Source: Halosegnis longus
Lineage (GTDB): Archaea > Halobacteriota > Halobacteria > Halobacteriales > Haloarculaceae
Direction: 5' to 3'
Assembly (NCBI RefSeq): GCF_009663395.1
Contig: NZ_QKNW01000001.1
Span: 496,001 to 560,000, forward strand
DNA: 64,000 nucleotides
Shown here in pieces: positions 35,475 to 44,085 of the stretch; the stretch's first letter is position 1, and each line of letters starts with the position of its first letter. The translations under genes and the position numbers were made by a program. A model generated the notes under the pieces. It had not been told where the DNA came from, ran no database searches, and worked only from the letters and a program-made list of their open reading frames with translations.

Positions 35475-35545
35475 GCACCGATAGTGTAGTGGTATCACGT
35501 GACCTTGCCATGGTCACAACCCGCGTTCAAATCGCGGTCGGTGCA
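35475..35545 (+). tRNA. tRNA-Gly (anticodon GCC)
   Basis: 71 bases. Acceptor stem GCACCGA pairs with TCGGTGC plus discriminator A; the anticodon arm reads GTGACCTTGCCATGGTCAC with GCC in the loop; the T arm contains GTTCAAATC. No intron and no encoded CCA. A T-rich promoter-like stretch (CCTTTTACTC) lies about 35 bases upstream. Confidence 0.96.
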
Positions 35546-35546
35546 T

Positions 35547-35569
35547 CCCTACCTATAGTTTTTGTAGGG
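35547..35569 (+). terminator. Hairpin after tRNA-Gly
   Basis: Arms CCCTAC and GTAGGG enclose an 11-base loop holding CTATAGTTTTT, starting two bases past the tRNA. The T run fits a tRNA terminator; the TATA-like part of the loop might also serve the following operon, whose first ATG is at 35599. Confidence 0.45.
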
Positions 35570-35598
35570 TGTACTGACATGTCTCGGGGGTGCTCGCC

Positions 35599-35946
35599 AT
35601 GAGCACCGTCGAGCGTGACGTCGACGTCTACCTCGACGAAGACGGCAATGCCGCCGTCGCGAGAGTAACCGAGCGCACTCAGTTGCGACTGGATGACCTG
35701 TTCCAAGACGGCGAGCTTCGGCTGTGGGAAGACACGGCGGGCTGGAGTGGCTTCCTTCGCGAAGAGACTGACGACGGCGACGTTGTCTACTACAGCGTCA
35801 ATCGCCTCGAGGACGGTAGCAGCGAGGAGTGGATTCGGAAGGTCCGTTGCGGAGAGAAGGCTGTTCGCGACGGTATCCAGAAACACATCAAGGACCCAGA
35901 GGCAGGAGAAGCTGGGCAGTTTGTCCGGAGGTGTTCGCCACCATGA
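35599..35946 (+). CDS. Uncharacterised small protein, first gene of three-gene operon
   Basis: 115 residues from the ATG at 35599. Acidic and soluble, with no signal or membrane segment; MSTVERDVDVYLDEDGNAAV start and a basic, Lys-rich stretch near the end (RCGEKAVRDGIQKHIKD). Not recognised. Its stop overlaps the next ATG (ATGA), so the three genes 35599-37504 form one translationally coupled operon directly after tRNA-Gly, a common place for integrated elements. Confidence 0.7.
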   Translation: MSTVERDVDVYLDEDGNAAVARVTERTQLRLDDLFQDGELRLWEDTAGWSGFLREETDDGDVVYYSVNRLEDGSSEEWIRKVRCGEKAVRDGIQKHIKDPEAGEAGQFVRRCSPP

Positions 35947-36887
35947 GCGCGTCCGCCACTCCGGACGATGTCGATCCCGACGAGTACGAAGTCGAAGATG
36001 TCGACTGGCTCGAACGCAACGCCGGGCCTGTCGATATCGCTAGCGCTCGCGAAGACAACCTCGGTGCGTGGGAGCGTGGAAAGTCGAGCGCTAGCGAAGC
36101 AGCGGTCGACATCCGGGAGGCAACTGGCGCTGCAGTCGTCCGACTCCCAGACGGAGATCCACACGCGACACTCCTCGTAGAGGCCGCCGGCGACGACCGT
36201 GGACCGTGGACCGGTGCGTGCGACTGCGAGGGTTGGCGATATAACAACATATGCGCGCACGTGGTCACGCGTGCGTGTAGGTCGGTCATCCGCTCCGGGG
36301 AGGTGCCGACGAACGTGGACTACTACGAGCAGCTACTCACCGACGACCAAGAGGACGCCGACGGTCAGGATGGCCCGCTCTCCGATATCGGTGGGCTGGA
36401 AGCAGACGGCGGTGAGTCGAAGCCGACCGTCGACAACACCGAAGAAGACGATTCTCCCGACGTGGTCGACGTTGAGCCGCGAGGCAAAGATGCACAGACG
36501 ACCATGCCCCACACCGCAGGCGATCCATTCGCTTCGGAACTCGCGACGAACGTTCCCGAGCGGTTCGTGATGGACATGGGTGGCGAGCCGTACATCCGCC
36601 GTGCTGGGTACGCCGCCATCGCGAGAAATGCAAATCTGCGTGTGACGGTCGACCCCGTCACTGCTGCAGAGGAGACCGAGTTCGAGCACGCTCGGTACAA
36701 GGCGACTGTTCGCGATGCCGACGGCGAAGTGTTGGGCGAAGACTTCGGCACTGCCCACCTGGAAGGCGAGGACCTCGCCGGAGCCGAGTACCAGCTCGAC
36801 GAACTGGCTTCCACCCGCGCCATTCGCCGCGCACTCGAGTGGGCTACTGGTGCCGGGTCGACACTCCAGCGAGGTGGTGGAGCATGA
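35943..36887 (+). CDS. SWIM zinc-finger protein
   Basis: 314 residues. A SWIM-type zinc finger is seen as CDCEGWRYNNICAHV: Cys93, Cys95, Cys104 and His106 (CxC-x8-CxH). It is followed by a long acidic linker (about 125-200) and a C-terminal domain containing GGEPYIRRAGYAAIARNANL and STRAIRRALEWATGAG, a pattern that reminds me of plasmid and virus single-strand-annealing-type proteins, though I cannot assign the family. SWIM domains bind DNA or proteins and occur in mobile-element and recombination proteins. Coupled by ATGA to both neighbours. Confidence 0.8.
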   Translation: MSASATPDDVDPDEYEVEDVDWLERNAGPVDIASAREDNLGAWERGKSSASEAAVDIREATGAAVVRLPDGDPHATLLVEAAGDDRGPWTGACDCEGWRYNNICAHVVTRACRSVIRSGEVPTNVDYYEQLLTDDQEDADGQDGPLSDIGGLEADGGESKPTVDNTEEDDSPDVVDVEPRGKDAQTTMPHTAGDPFASELATNVPERFVMDMGGEPYIRRAGYAAIARNANLRVTVDPVTAAEETEFEHARYKATVRDADGEVLGEDFGTAHLEGEDLAGAEYQLDELASTRAIRRALEWATGAGSTLQRGGGA

Positions 36888-37504
36888 GCCAGCGCACCCT
36901 CTCTCCCGAGATCGAGGAGCGGTTCGAGGAGCTTGAGGAAGAGGTCGAGCGGATCGACGCGAACACGAACGGTGTGTTTCCGAAGCTCTCGTCGCTAGGT
37001 GATGCCATCGAGCAACTGGAGAGCCGGTTCGATGATATCGAGCAGCGGCTCGACGGCGTGGAGAGCAACGCAGAGATGGCTTACGCGCTCTCTGCCCGTG
37101 GGCCTGCGGAGACAGACGGCGGTCAGACGAAGGCAGGTCGTGCTCGACGACTCTCTCGTGACGAGGTGATCAGGGCGACCGCCGACGGGAAGAGTGCCGG
37201 TGCGAAGGACTTCGCGACCGGCGAACGCTCGGACGCTGTCGGCTCGGTAACGGTGGCCGACGTGCAAGACATGGCGAAGCCACGAACGGAGCTGAAGTGG
37301 AAGACCGTCGCGAAGGACGCGTGGCCTGCACTCGTCGAGGAGTTCCCATGCTTCCGCATCGAGAATCCTGACGACGGTTCGAAGCGGCTGACGGTGAATG
37401 CGTCAGAGATTCCACCGGAGCTAGCGCGGGTCGTCGAGCGGTCGTTGGAGCGTGACGACATCGCCAACCGGGTTGTAGGTGACCGCGGGTCTGGAGGGGC
37501 CTGA
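36884..37504 (+). CDS. Uncharacterised coiled-coil protein, third gene of operon
   Basis: 206 residues from the ATG at 36884. The N-terminal ~75 residues are a coiled coil (EIEERFEELEEEVERIDANT, AIEQLESRFDDIEQRLDGVE); the rest is soluble with KWKTVAKDAWPALVEEFPCF. Family unknown. It may oligomerise and act together with the SWIM protein, judged only from the overlapping genes. No membrane segments. Confidence 0.7.
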   Translation: MSQRTLSPEIEERFEELEEEVERIDANTNGVFPKLSSLGDAIEQLESRFDDIEQRLDGVESNAEMAYALSARGPAETDGGQTKAGRARRLSRDEVIRATADGKSAGAKDFATGERSDAVGSVTVADVQDMAKPRTELKWKTVAKDAWPALVEEFPCFRIENPDDGSKRLTVNASEIPPELARVVERSLERDDIANRVVGDRGSGGA

Positions 37505-37725
37505 GTATGCTTGGAACCATCCGCGGAGTTCCACCACCGATTGCACGCGACTAAACCTCGCTTGCAGCACGCTGTGCAAACAACACTTGATTACTGCTGG
37601 GTAAATCTGCTGTAGCGGTGCGGAGCGGTGCGGATGTCGGATTACATAGTCAGTAGAGACGCCTCAGGCGACCTACAACCGAGTTGACCGGAACTGACTT
37701 GATATACCCTACTAATCGAGAAATA
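37505..37725. other. Intergenic stretch between the operon and the kinase
   Basis: 221 bases with no credible gene. It contains a direct repeat GCGGTGCGGA twice in a row at about 37616-37635 and a partial palindrome around GCAGCACGCTGTGC (37565-37578). No copy of the tRNA-Gly 3' end was found here. Confidence 0.4.
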
Positions 37726-39159
37726 ATGGAAGATGACGTTTTACCTGGAGAGAACGATACGCATGGAGTTGAGTGGTATCAGACGCTTGTCGAAGAGGTA
37801 AACGACCTCGCTACCGTCGTCGATACCGACGGCACCATAACCTACGTCAGCCCTGCTGTCACGCGGATTCTCGGCTACGAGCCAGAGGAACTGACTGGGC
37901 GTGAAGGCTATGAGTTCGTCCACCCCGACGACCGGGAACGGAATGCCGACGCGATGGAGGCTTTACTCTCAGATCCGTCCACGTCAGAGACCGTCGAAGT
38001 CCGATTCCGTCACGACGACGGCTCCTGGCGCTGGATCGAAGCTACAATCCAGAACCGACTTGACGACGACATCATCAGCGGTATCCTCATCAGTAGCCGA
38101 GATGTCACGGAGCGGAAAGAGTATGAACTCAAAACAGAGGAACTCGCTGAGGAATACGAAGCGCTCCTCGGCAACGTAGAAGACGCTATCTTCCTCATCA
38201 ACGTCGAAGATGATGGTAATTACCAGTTCAGGTTCGAACGGCTCAGCCCATCATATGAGGACGCTACCGGTATTACGACCGAGGAAGTCAGGGGGAAGAC
38301 GCCACAGGAGGTGTTCGGCGAGGAGCAGGGGGCTGAGTTGGCAGAGAACTATCACCGCTGTGTCAGGGCTGGCAAGCCGATTTCATACGATGAAGAGCTC
38401 CGGGTCGACGCCGGAGCGAGGTTCTGGCAGACGAAAATCGCACCCGTCGTTAATGATGGTGAGGTTACCCGTCTCGTCGGCATCACGCGGAACATCACCG
38501 AGCGCGTTGAGCAAGAACGACGGTTACGTCAGCAGAACGAGCGTCTTGATGAGTTTGCAAGTGTCGTCTCCCACGACTTGCGGAACCCGCTCAACATCGC
38601 TCAGGGTCGGGCGGCGCTGATTGCCGAGCAGAGGGAAAGTGATCACCTCGATTCACTTCTTGACGCGCTCGATCGTATGGAAGCTATCGTCGAAGACACG
38701 CTAACCCTCGCTCGCCAAGGTGAGACAATCCGCGAAACAGAGGTGGTCAGTTTGACTGATCTCGCGGGAAAGTGCTGGGTCACAGTCGAGACAGGGAACG
38801 CCTCCATCGAGATTGTCGACGAGGTTACGTTCCAGGCCGATTCAGATCGGTTACGCCATGTGTTTGAGAACCTGTTTCGGAACGCTGTCGAACACGGCGG
38901 GTCCGATATAACAGTCCGTGTTGGGTCTCATCATGAACAAGGGATCTTTGTCGAAGACGACGGGCCAGGAATTCCAGCCGAAAAGCGTGAAGAAGTGTTC
39001 AAAGCGGGATACTCGTCGACAAATGGTGGTACTGGCTTCGGGTTGACAATCGTCAAGCGAATCGTGGAAGCCCATGGCTGGGAGCTCTCTGTAACTGATG
39101 GAATTGATGGTGGAGCACGGTTTGAGTTCCAATTGACAGAAGATATAGAGGTTGAGTGA
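37726..39159 (+). CDS. PAS-domain sensor histidine kinase
   Basis: 477 residues from the ATG at 37726; an in-frame TTG at 37684 is less likely. Two PAS domains (about 15-130 and 145-262, each ending in the DVTER or NITER PAC motif) with no membrane segment, so it is a cytoplasmic sensor. The kinase core has the H box VVSHDLRNPLN (phospho-acceptor His283), N box FENLFRNAVEHGG, and ATP-lid motifs VEDDGPGIP and GTGFGLTIVKRI. No response regulator is adjacent, which is usual for haloarchaeal kinases. The region is visibly more AT-rich than its surroundings. Confidence 0.92.
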   Translation: MEDDVLPGENDTHGVEWYQTLVEEVNDLATVVDTDGTITYVSPAVTRILGYEPEELTGREGYEFVHPDDRERNADAMEALLSDPSTSETVEVRFRHDDGSWRWIEATIQNRLDDDIISGILISSRDVTERKEYELKTEELAEEYEALLGNVEDAIFLINVEDDGNYQFRFERLSPSYEDATGITTEEVRGKTPQEVFGEEQGAELAENYHRCVRAGKPISYDEELRVDAGARFWQTKIAPVVNDGEVTRLVGITRNITERVEQERRLRQQNERLDEFASVVSHDLRNPLNIAQGRAALIAEQRESDHLDSLLDALDRMEAIVEDTLTLARQGETIRETEVVSLTDLAGKCWVTVETGNASIEIVDEVTFQADSDRLRHVFENLFRNAVEHGGSDITVRVGSHHEQGIFVEDDGPGIPAEKREEVFKAGYSSTNGGTGFGLTIVKRIVEAHGWELSVTDGIDGGARFEFQLTEDIEVE

Positions 39160-39261
39160 GCAGTCTGCTACATTCGCTCCCTCTATGGAGCACGTCTGTA
39201 ACAACATATTACTGATTGAGGATTTCACCAGAAGCGAAATGTTGTAACAAGACGTAGGTTT

Positions 39262-39525
39262 TCACCGCCAATCAGACTCAATAGATGTACGGTAGCGAAG
39301 CCCCAAAACAGACGTACTTGCGATTTCTTTTATTTCATTCGCCGGATACTCACCACGAGCAGTATTGAGATTCTCGTGTGATTCAATCAGGTGCGTTAAA
39401 GCGGCATCAATCACGTCTGAACGTGGAGGATCGTCATCTGGACCTGCGGCCACGATTTCGCCGGCTTGGTCAAGCAGTCGCTTCCGTTCGTCGCTGAGTC
39501 TGAGAGTTGTTTGGTCGGTTCTCAC
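39262..39525 (-). CDS. Small ribbon-helix-helix-like protein
   Basis: 87 residues: TTLRLSDERKRLLDQAGEIV followed by PPRSDVIDAALTHLIESHEN, the strand-helix-helix pattern of RHH DNA-binding proteins of haloarchaea. The C-terminal third is not conserved-looking. It may be an orphan regulator or the remains of a mobile unit; no toxin partner is adjacent. Its codon use is less G+C-biased than neighbouring core genes. Confidence 0.65.
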   Translation of the reverse strand: MRTDQTTLRLSDERKRLLDQAGEIVAAGPDDDPPRSDVIDAALTHLIESHENLNTARGEYPANEIKEIASTSVLGLRYRTSIESDWR

Positions 39526-39861
39526 GGTTACTTACCTATCCGTGTCCGTACAGGGCTCGAACTGCGTTGTGCTGGAGTCGGGAAGGCGAAACGATGCACA
39601 CGAAATGACCGGCCGTCACACGGTTTCGGTACCGATAGCCGGGGGAATCCAGTGTGGACCGACGGCAGTTGCTGACACTCGGGTCGGCAGTCGGACCCCA
39701 GCCAGACCGCGTCTTTAGTCGCGTATAATCACCTTCCATCGCTTGCAGACATCCCAATCAACAGTTAACCGTTTGCAGTTGATTTCGCTTAGTATGTACA
39801 TACGCGTCCAAAAGCAGTCGCGTTCGCGTGACGAACGCCTTGCAATTGCCGTAGAGAGTCA
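39526..39861. other. Gene-free stretch before the NAD-synthase-like gene
   Basis: 336 bases without a convincing coding region. The distal half is AT-rich, with GTATAATCACC near 39723 and a palindromic TATGTACATA at about 39793-39802. It could hold promoters for the flanking divergent genes; I see no RNA gene. Confidence 0.4.
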
Positions 39862-40668
39862 ATGACTCAGATGGAAGCGTCGCTGCCGACCGACCGGACG
39901 CCGGCGACGCTGCACGAGCAGGCCGAGCAGTTCGTGCTCGACACCGTGACCGAAGCGGGAGCCGAGGGGGTGGTGCTCGCACTCGACGGGAGCGTCGAGA
40001 CGGCGACGCTCGCCGCGGTCGCGACGGACGCGCTCGGTCCCGACAACGTGACCGCGCTCGTCATGCCGGCGTTCCTGACGAGCGAGGCCGCCGCCCGCGA
40101 CGCCGAAATCATCGCACAGGGGCTCGGCCTGACCCCGCAACGCGTCCAGCTTCAACCCCTACTGGGCGCGTTCCGCGAGGCGATGGACGAGACGGGCGTC
40201 CCTGCCGACGACACCGTCGCCGTCGAGAACGCACTGGCGCGGTTCCGGATGGTGTGTCGCTACTACGTCGCGAACACGAGCGACCTGCTTGTCGCCGGGG
40301 CGGTGACGCGCACCGACCGCCTGCTCGGAACGGTGACGAAACACGGGACCTTAGGCGCTGACCTGCTCCCGTTCGGCGCGTGCTACCGGAGTGAGGTGAT
40401 GGCAATCGCCGAGCGACTCGACGTGCCCGCGTCGTCCCCGGCCGGCTTCGAGTCGAGTCCGACCGACGCCGAACGGCTCGGCGTCGACCACGCGACCCTC
40501 GATACCGTGCTCGTCGGGCTGGTCGAAAGGGAAGAGTCACCCGCGGCCGTGGCCGAGCGCGTGGGCGTCGACACGGCCACCGCTGAACGGGTCGCCGACT
40601 GGGTCGCCGCGACGGCGCACAAGCGCCGGCCGCCGAAGGTGCCCGACTACTCCCACGAGTCCCACTGA
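39862..40668 (+). CDS. NAD-synthase-like protein with altered active site
   Basis: 268 residues aligning with NadE along the whole length (TALVMPAF; GADLLPFGACYRSEVMAIAE; KRRPPKVPDY). NadE makes NAD from deamido-NAD, ATP and ammonia. The PP-loop SGGxDSS is replaced here by DGSVETA (about 42-48), and the GTGNRSE region reads GAVTRTDRLLG. Key ATP-binding residues are thus missing or conservatively swapped. It may be a degenerate paralogue with a different or regulatory role rather than the cell's NAD synthase, which would be encoded elsewhere. Confidence 0.8.
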   Translation: MTQMEASLPTDRTPATLHEQAEQFVLDTVTEAGAEGVVLALDGSVETATLAAVATDALGPDNVTALVMPAFLTSEAAARDAEIIAQGLGLTPQRVQLQPLLGAFREAMDETGVPADDTVAVENALARFRMVCRYYVANTSDLLVAGAVTRTDRLLGTVTKHGTLGADLLPFGACYRSEVMAIAERLDVPASSPAGFESSPTDAERLGVDHATLDTVLVGLVEREESPAAVAERVGVDTATAERVADWVAATAHKRRPPKVPDYSHESH

Positions 40669-40837
40669 ATCACGAGTTCGCCGGACTCGCGGTTTCCACT
40701 CAGGACCGACGGGCGCTCGACGGTTCGGACCGAGACGCGCGGTCATGGGTCGAAGTTGCTGTATCCAGGATAGACCAAGGGAAGAGAAGTAGCTGGCTCC
40801 CACCAGAAGATAAGAGCCGCCGGCGCGAACGCAGGGT

Positions 40838-41155
40838 ATGACAGTCGTTGCACTGCTGAGTGTCGCCCCGGTCATCGAGGGGAGCATGGCGAGTGAGGTG
40901 GCCAAGGCCGTCGCCGCGCTCGACGCCTTCGACGTGGAGTACGAGACGAATCCGATGGGGACGGTCATCGAGGCCGACGACATCGACGAGCTGATGCTCG
41001 CGGCCACGGCCGCCCACAAGGCCGTCGACGGCGACCGCGTCAGCACGTTCCTCAAAATCGACGACAAGCGCACCGCGGACACCACGGCGGAGTCGAAGGT
41101 GGACCGCGTCGCCGAGGAACTCGGCCGCGAGCCGCGAAGCGACCCCGACGAGTAG
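40838..41155 (+). CDS. MTH1187-family thiamine-binding protein
   Basis: 105 residues: LLSVAPVIEGSMASEVAKAV, VEYETNPMGTVIEADDIDEL and a C-terminal Lys-containing RVSTFLKIDDKR are the MTH1187/YqgV/Ecm15 pattern. Ferredoxin-like fold; members bind thiamine as tetramers. The physiological role is not settled. It follows the NadE-like gene by 169 bases with its own probable promoter. Confidence 0.85.
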   Translation: MTVVALLSVAPVIEGSMASEVAKAVAALDAFDVEYETNPMGTVIEADDIDELMLAATAAHKAVDGDRVSTFLKIDDKRTADTTAESKVDRVAEELGREPRSDPDE

Positions 41156-41197
41156 CCCCGCCGCCACAGTTATTGTCTGGTGGTACAACCGACCAAT

Positions 41198-41932
41198 ATG
41201 CGCGTGCTCGTGACGGGCGGAAGTCGCGGTGTCGGCCGAGCGACGGCCATCGAACTGGCAACGGACCACGACGTCGCGGTCGGCTACGTCGACAACGAGA
41301 CGGCAGCCGAAGAGACCGTCGCGGCGTGTCGCGACCGGGGCGCGACCGCGGTCGCCGTCGGCGGTGACGTGCGGGATTCGGCCGACGCGGACCGACTCGT
41401 CGCCGAAACCGTCGACGCGCTCGGCGGCCTGGACGCGCTCGTCTCGAACGCCGGTATCGTTCGCCCGAACCGCGTCGAGGAGACGACCGACGAGGCGTGG
41501 CGCGACGTGCTCGGTGTCAACCTCGACGGGGCGTTCTACGTGAGTCGGGCCGCGACCCCGCATCTGCGCGAGAACGGCGGCGCGCTCGTCTACGTCTCCT
41601 CGGTCGGCGGGACCGCCGGCACGGTCGATGCGGCCTACGCCGCCTCGAAGGCCGGGCTTCACGGGCTGACCCGCGCGCTCGCGCGCGAACTCGGCCCCGA
41701 CGACGTGCGGGTGAACGCGGTCGCGCCCGGCCCGGTCGAGACGACTATGAACGACGCCATCATCGAGTATCTCGAAGCCGAGTCGTTCCGCGGCCACGAG
41801 AACGTCGACACCCACCTGCCGGCGTACGCCTGCACGCCCGAAACCGTCGCCGAGAGCGTCCGCTTCCTGTTGGAGACGGAGTACGTCCACGGGGAGATAC
41901 TCAGACTCGACGGCGGGATGAGTCTCGGCTAA
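41198..41932 (+). CDS. SDR-family oxidoreductase (FabG-like)
   Basis: 244 residues from the ATG at 41198. Classical SDR: cofactor motif TGGSRGVGRA (TGxxxGxG), NAG as SNAGIV, catalytic Ser in SSVGG and YxxxK in YAASKAG, followed by PGPVET. An acidic residue or Arg after the second strand is not clear, so NAD/NADP preference is open. Substrate unknown; haloarchaeal paralogues act in PHA synthesis or sugar oxidation. It is followed 39 bases later by mch. Confidence 0.9.
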   Translation: MRVLVTGGSRGVGRATAIELATDHDVAVGYVDNETAAEETVAACRDRGATAVAVGGDVRDSADADRLVAETVDALGGLDALVSNAGIVRPNRVEETTDEAWRDVLGVNLDGAFYVSRAATPHLRENGGALVYVSSVGGTAGTVDAAYAASKAGLHGLTRALARELGPDDVRVNAVAPGPVETTMNDAIIEYLEAESFRGHENVDTHLPAYACTPETVAESVRFLLETEYVHGEILRLDGGMSLG

Positions 41933-41971
41933 AACGGACATTCCTTTCCTGTCGCCCGCACAGAAGGGTGT

Positions 41972-42904
41972 ATGGAGAGTCTCAATCGGATGGCCCTCGA
42001 ACTCGTCGACGAGGCCATCGACTTCGCGGACGAACTCGCTATCGAAACCGAGACGCTGGACAACGGCGCGACCGTCCTCGATTTCGGGGTGAACACGGCC
42101 GGCGGCTACGAGGCCGGCTTGCTGCTCGCCGAGCTCCAGACCGGCGGGCTGGCGACGGTTCAGACCGAATCCGGGGAAATCGACGGGGTCCCGATTCCCC
42201 ACACAACCCTCCACACCGACCACCCCGCAATCTCGCTGCTCTGCTCACAGAAGGCCGGCTGGGAGGTCTCCGTCGGCGACTTCGAGGGGCTCGGCTCCGG
42301 GCCGGCGCGCGCGCTCGTCGCCGAGGAAGACGAGTTCCGGCGCATCGGCTACGCCGACGCCTCCGACTTCGCGACGCTGTGTCTCGAATCCGACGCCCTC
42401 CCCGACGCGGCCGTCGCCGACCACGTCGCCGACATGACGAACACCGACCCCGGCTCCGTCTTCCTACCGACCTTCCGCACGGACTCGATTACGGGGAGCG
42501 TGACGCTGGCGGCCCGTGCCGGCGAGATGGTCGCCTTCCGGCTCGCCGAGCTCGGCTACGACCCGCTGGATATCATGACCGTCCACGCCAGCGCGCCAAT
42601 CGCGCCCGTCGCCGACGGGTATCAGGCCGCCATCGCACGGACGAACGACGCGCTCGCGTACGGCGGCAAGGTCCACGTCACCGTCGACAGCGACTTCGAC
42701 CGCTTCGACGAACTGCCCTCGACGGCGGCAGACGAGTACGGCCGCCCCTTCGCCGACATCTTCGAGGCGGCCGACTGGGACTTCTACGACGTGCCGACGG
42801 ACGTGTTCGCGCCCGCACAGGTGACGGTCGACGTGGTGGGCGGTGAGACGTACAGCCACGGCCGGGCCGACGAGGCCCTGCTCGCGGAGTCGTTCGGACT
42901 GTGA
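41972..42904 (+). CDS. mch: Methenyl-tetrahydromethanopterin cyclohydrolase
   Basis: 310 residues: MESLNRMALELVDEAIDFAD, LDFGVNTAGGYEAGLLLAEL, and LPTFRTDSITGSVTLAARAG and TVHASAPIAPVADGYQAAIA match Mch. It interconverts methenyl- and formyl-tetrahydro(methano)pterin. Haloarchaea are not methanogens; Mch is thought to serve one-carbon metabolism with folate or pterin. The GTGA overlap with the next gene couples the two. Confidence 0.95.
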   Translation: MESLNRMALELVDEAIDFADELAIETETLDNGATVLDFGVNTAGGYEAGLLLAELQTGGLATVQTESGEIDGVPIPHTTLHTDHPAISLLCSQKAGWEVSVGDFEGLGSGPARALVAEEDEFRRIGYADASDFATLCLESDALPDAAVADHVADMTNTDPGSVFLPTFRTDSITGSVTLAARAGEMVAFRLAELGYDPLDIMTVHASAPIAPVADGYQAAIARTNDALAYGGKVHVTVDSDFDRFDELPSTAADEYGRPFADIFEAADWDFYDVPTDVFAPAQVTVDVVGGETYSHGRADEALLAESFGL

Positions 42905-43386
42905 GGTTCAAGATCGTCCCGCCGGTGCCCGACTCGCCGGCGCGCATCGAGACGGTGTGGAAGGCCGTCCCCATCGTCCCCGACCCGGAGGACTCCTGTT
43001 GTCAGCGGCTGATGGCCGACGCCGGCGTGCCCTCACAGGACGAGGCGAAGGAGTGGCTCACCTTCTGTCGCGCGCTCGAACTCGCCGAGGAGGGGCCACG
43101 CGGCTACGCCCGGGTTCGCGACGGCTACGACCCGGCCGCCTTCCCCGAGCGGTTCCGCGAGCGCGTCTACGCCGTTCCCGAACTGCTCGCCGTGCTCGCC
43201 GATGCCGACGAACCGCTTTCGCCCAAACAGGTGTTCGACCGCCTGCGCGAGCGTGTGCCCGCGTGGGAGCGCGCGCGGACCGACGACTGGGAAGGGACGT
43301 GGACACGGCGGGTCGAGCGACTGCTGGAGTGGGCGGTGTTGTTCGGTCTCGCAAAGCGGGCGGGCGACGGCTACCGCGCCGCCTGA
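42901..43386 (+). CDS. Conserved haloarchaeal protein coupled to mch
   Basis: 161 residues from a GTG overlapping the mch stop. MRFKIVPPVPDSPARIETVW, then CCQRLMADAGVPSQDEAKEW and a C-terminal helical part (LEWAVLFGLAKRAGDGYRAA) that resembles a winged-helix region. I do not recognise the family. Overlap with mch suggests a related role, but nothing catalytic is seen. Confidence 0.7.
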   Translation: MRFKIVPPVPDSPARIETVWKAVPIVPDPEDSCCQRLMADAGVPSQDEAKEWLTFCRALELAEEGPRGYARVRDGYDPAAFPERFRERVYAVPELLAVLADADEPLSPKQVFDRLRERVPAWERARTDDWEGTWTRRVERLLEWAVLFGLAKRAGDGYRAA

Positions 43387-43392
43387 CAGAAC

Positions 43393-43400
43393 GGTTATAC
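43393..43400 (+). promoter_or_regulatory. TATA-like element of the HAD gene
   Basis: GGTTATAC lies 23-30 bases before the ATG at 43423, as for a leaderless gene. Confidence 0.5.
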
Positions 43401-43422
43401 CCGTTCAGTGATACCGCCGACC

Positions 43423-44085
43423 ATGTACGACGCCGTCCTGTTCGATATCGACGACACGCTGTGTCGCTACCGACGCGACGCCGACGAGGTGCTCGCCGAG
43501 GCGTTCGCGGACGTGGGCGTCGACCCCTACTTCGGACAGGACCACTACCACGACCGCTATCCGGAGTTCGTGGACTCGACGGACGGCATCGACCACCTGC
43601 GCGAGGAGTGTTTCGCCGCCATCTCCGCCGACGCCGGCCGGGACCCCGATCTCGGGCGCGCGGTGGCACGTGCCTTCGCCGCCGCCCGCGACCACTCCAA
43701 CGTCGAACCCCTTCCCGGCGTGCACGACGCCGTCGAGACCATCGCGCGCGACCACCGCGTCGGCGTCGTGACGAACGGCGCACCCGAGATGCAACGGGCC
43801 AAGCTCCGTGGTCTCGGCCTCGATGACGCCTTCGAGACGGTGGTCCATGCCGGCTACGACGCGCGCGCGAAACCGCACCCCGAGCCGTTCGAGCGGGCGC
43901 TCGACGCGCTCGACGCCGACACGACGCGGGCCGTCCACGTCGGGAACTCGCTCGCCTCTGACGTGGCCGGTGCACACGCCGCCGGCATCGACTCGGCGTG
44001 GCTCGACACCGGCACGACGCCCGACCCGACGCCGACCCACACGCTCACCTCGATGTCAGACCTGACGACCCCGCCGTGGCGCTGA
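43423..44085 (+). CDS. HAD-superfamily hydrolase
   Basis: 220 residues from the ATG at 43423. Motif I DIDDTLC with nucleophile Asp, motif II VVTNG, motif III Lys in AKPHPEPF, and motif IV HVGNSLASDVAGA. A helical cap between motifs I and II makes it subclass C1 (phosphatase or haloacid dehalogenase). Substrate unknown. The last 30 bases overlap the convergent M48 protease gene. Confidence 0.9.
   Translation: MYDAVLFDIDDTLCRYRRDADEVLAEAFADVGVDPYFGQDHYHDRYPEFVDSTDGIDHLREECFAAISADAGRDPDLGRAVARAFAAARDHSNVEPLPGVHDAVETIARDHRVGVVTNGAPEMQRAKLRGLGLDDAFETVVHAGYDARAKPHPEPFERALDALDADTTRAVHVGNSLASDVAGAHAAGIDSAWLDTGTTPDPTPTHTLTSMSDLTTPPWR

Noticed and set aside
38851-39228. 125-residue minus-strand open frame opposite the histidine kinase
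   Set aside because: It is the antisense of the well-supported kinase and its product is Cys-rich with no domain; a shadow frame.
39793-39802. Operator-like palindrome TATGTACATA
   Set aside because: Short self-complementary AT sequence; no second site or regulator link, so not listed as an operator.
35546-39861. Integrated element bounded by a duplicated tRNA-Gly end
   Set aside because: No second copy of the tRNA 3' end and no integrase could be found, so boundaries are not claimed.
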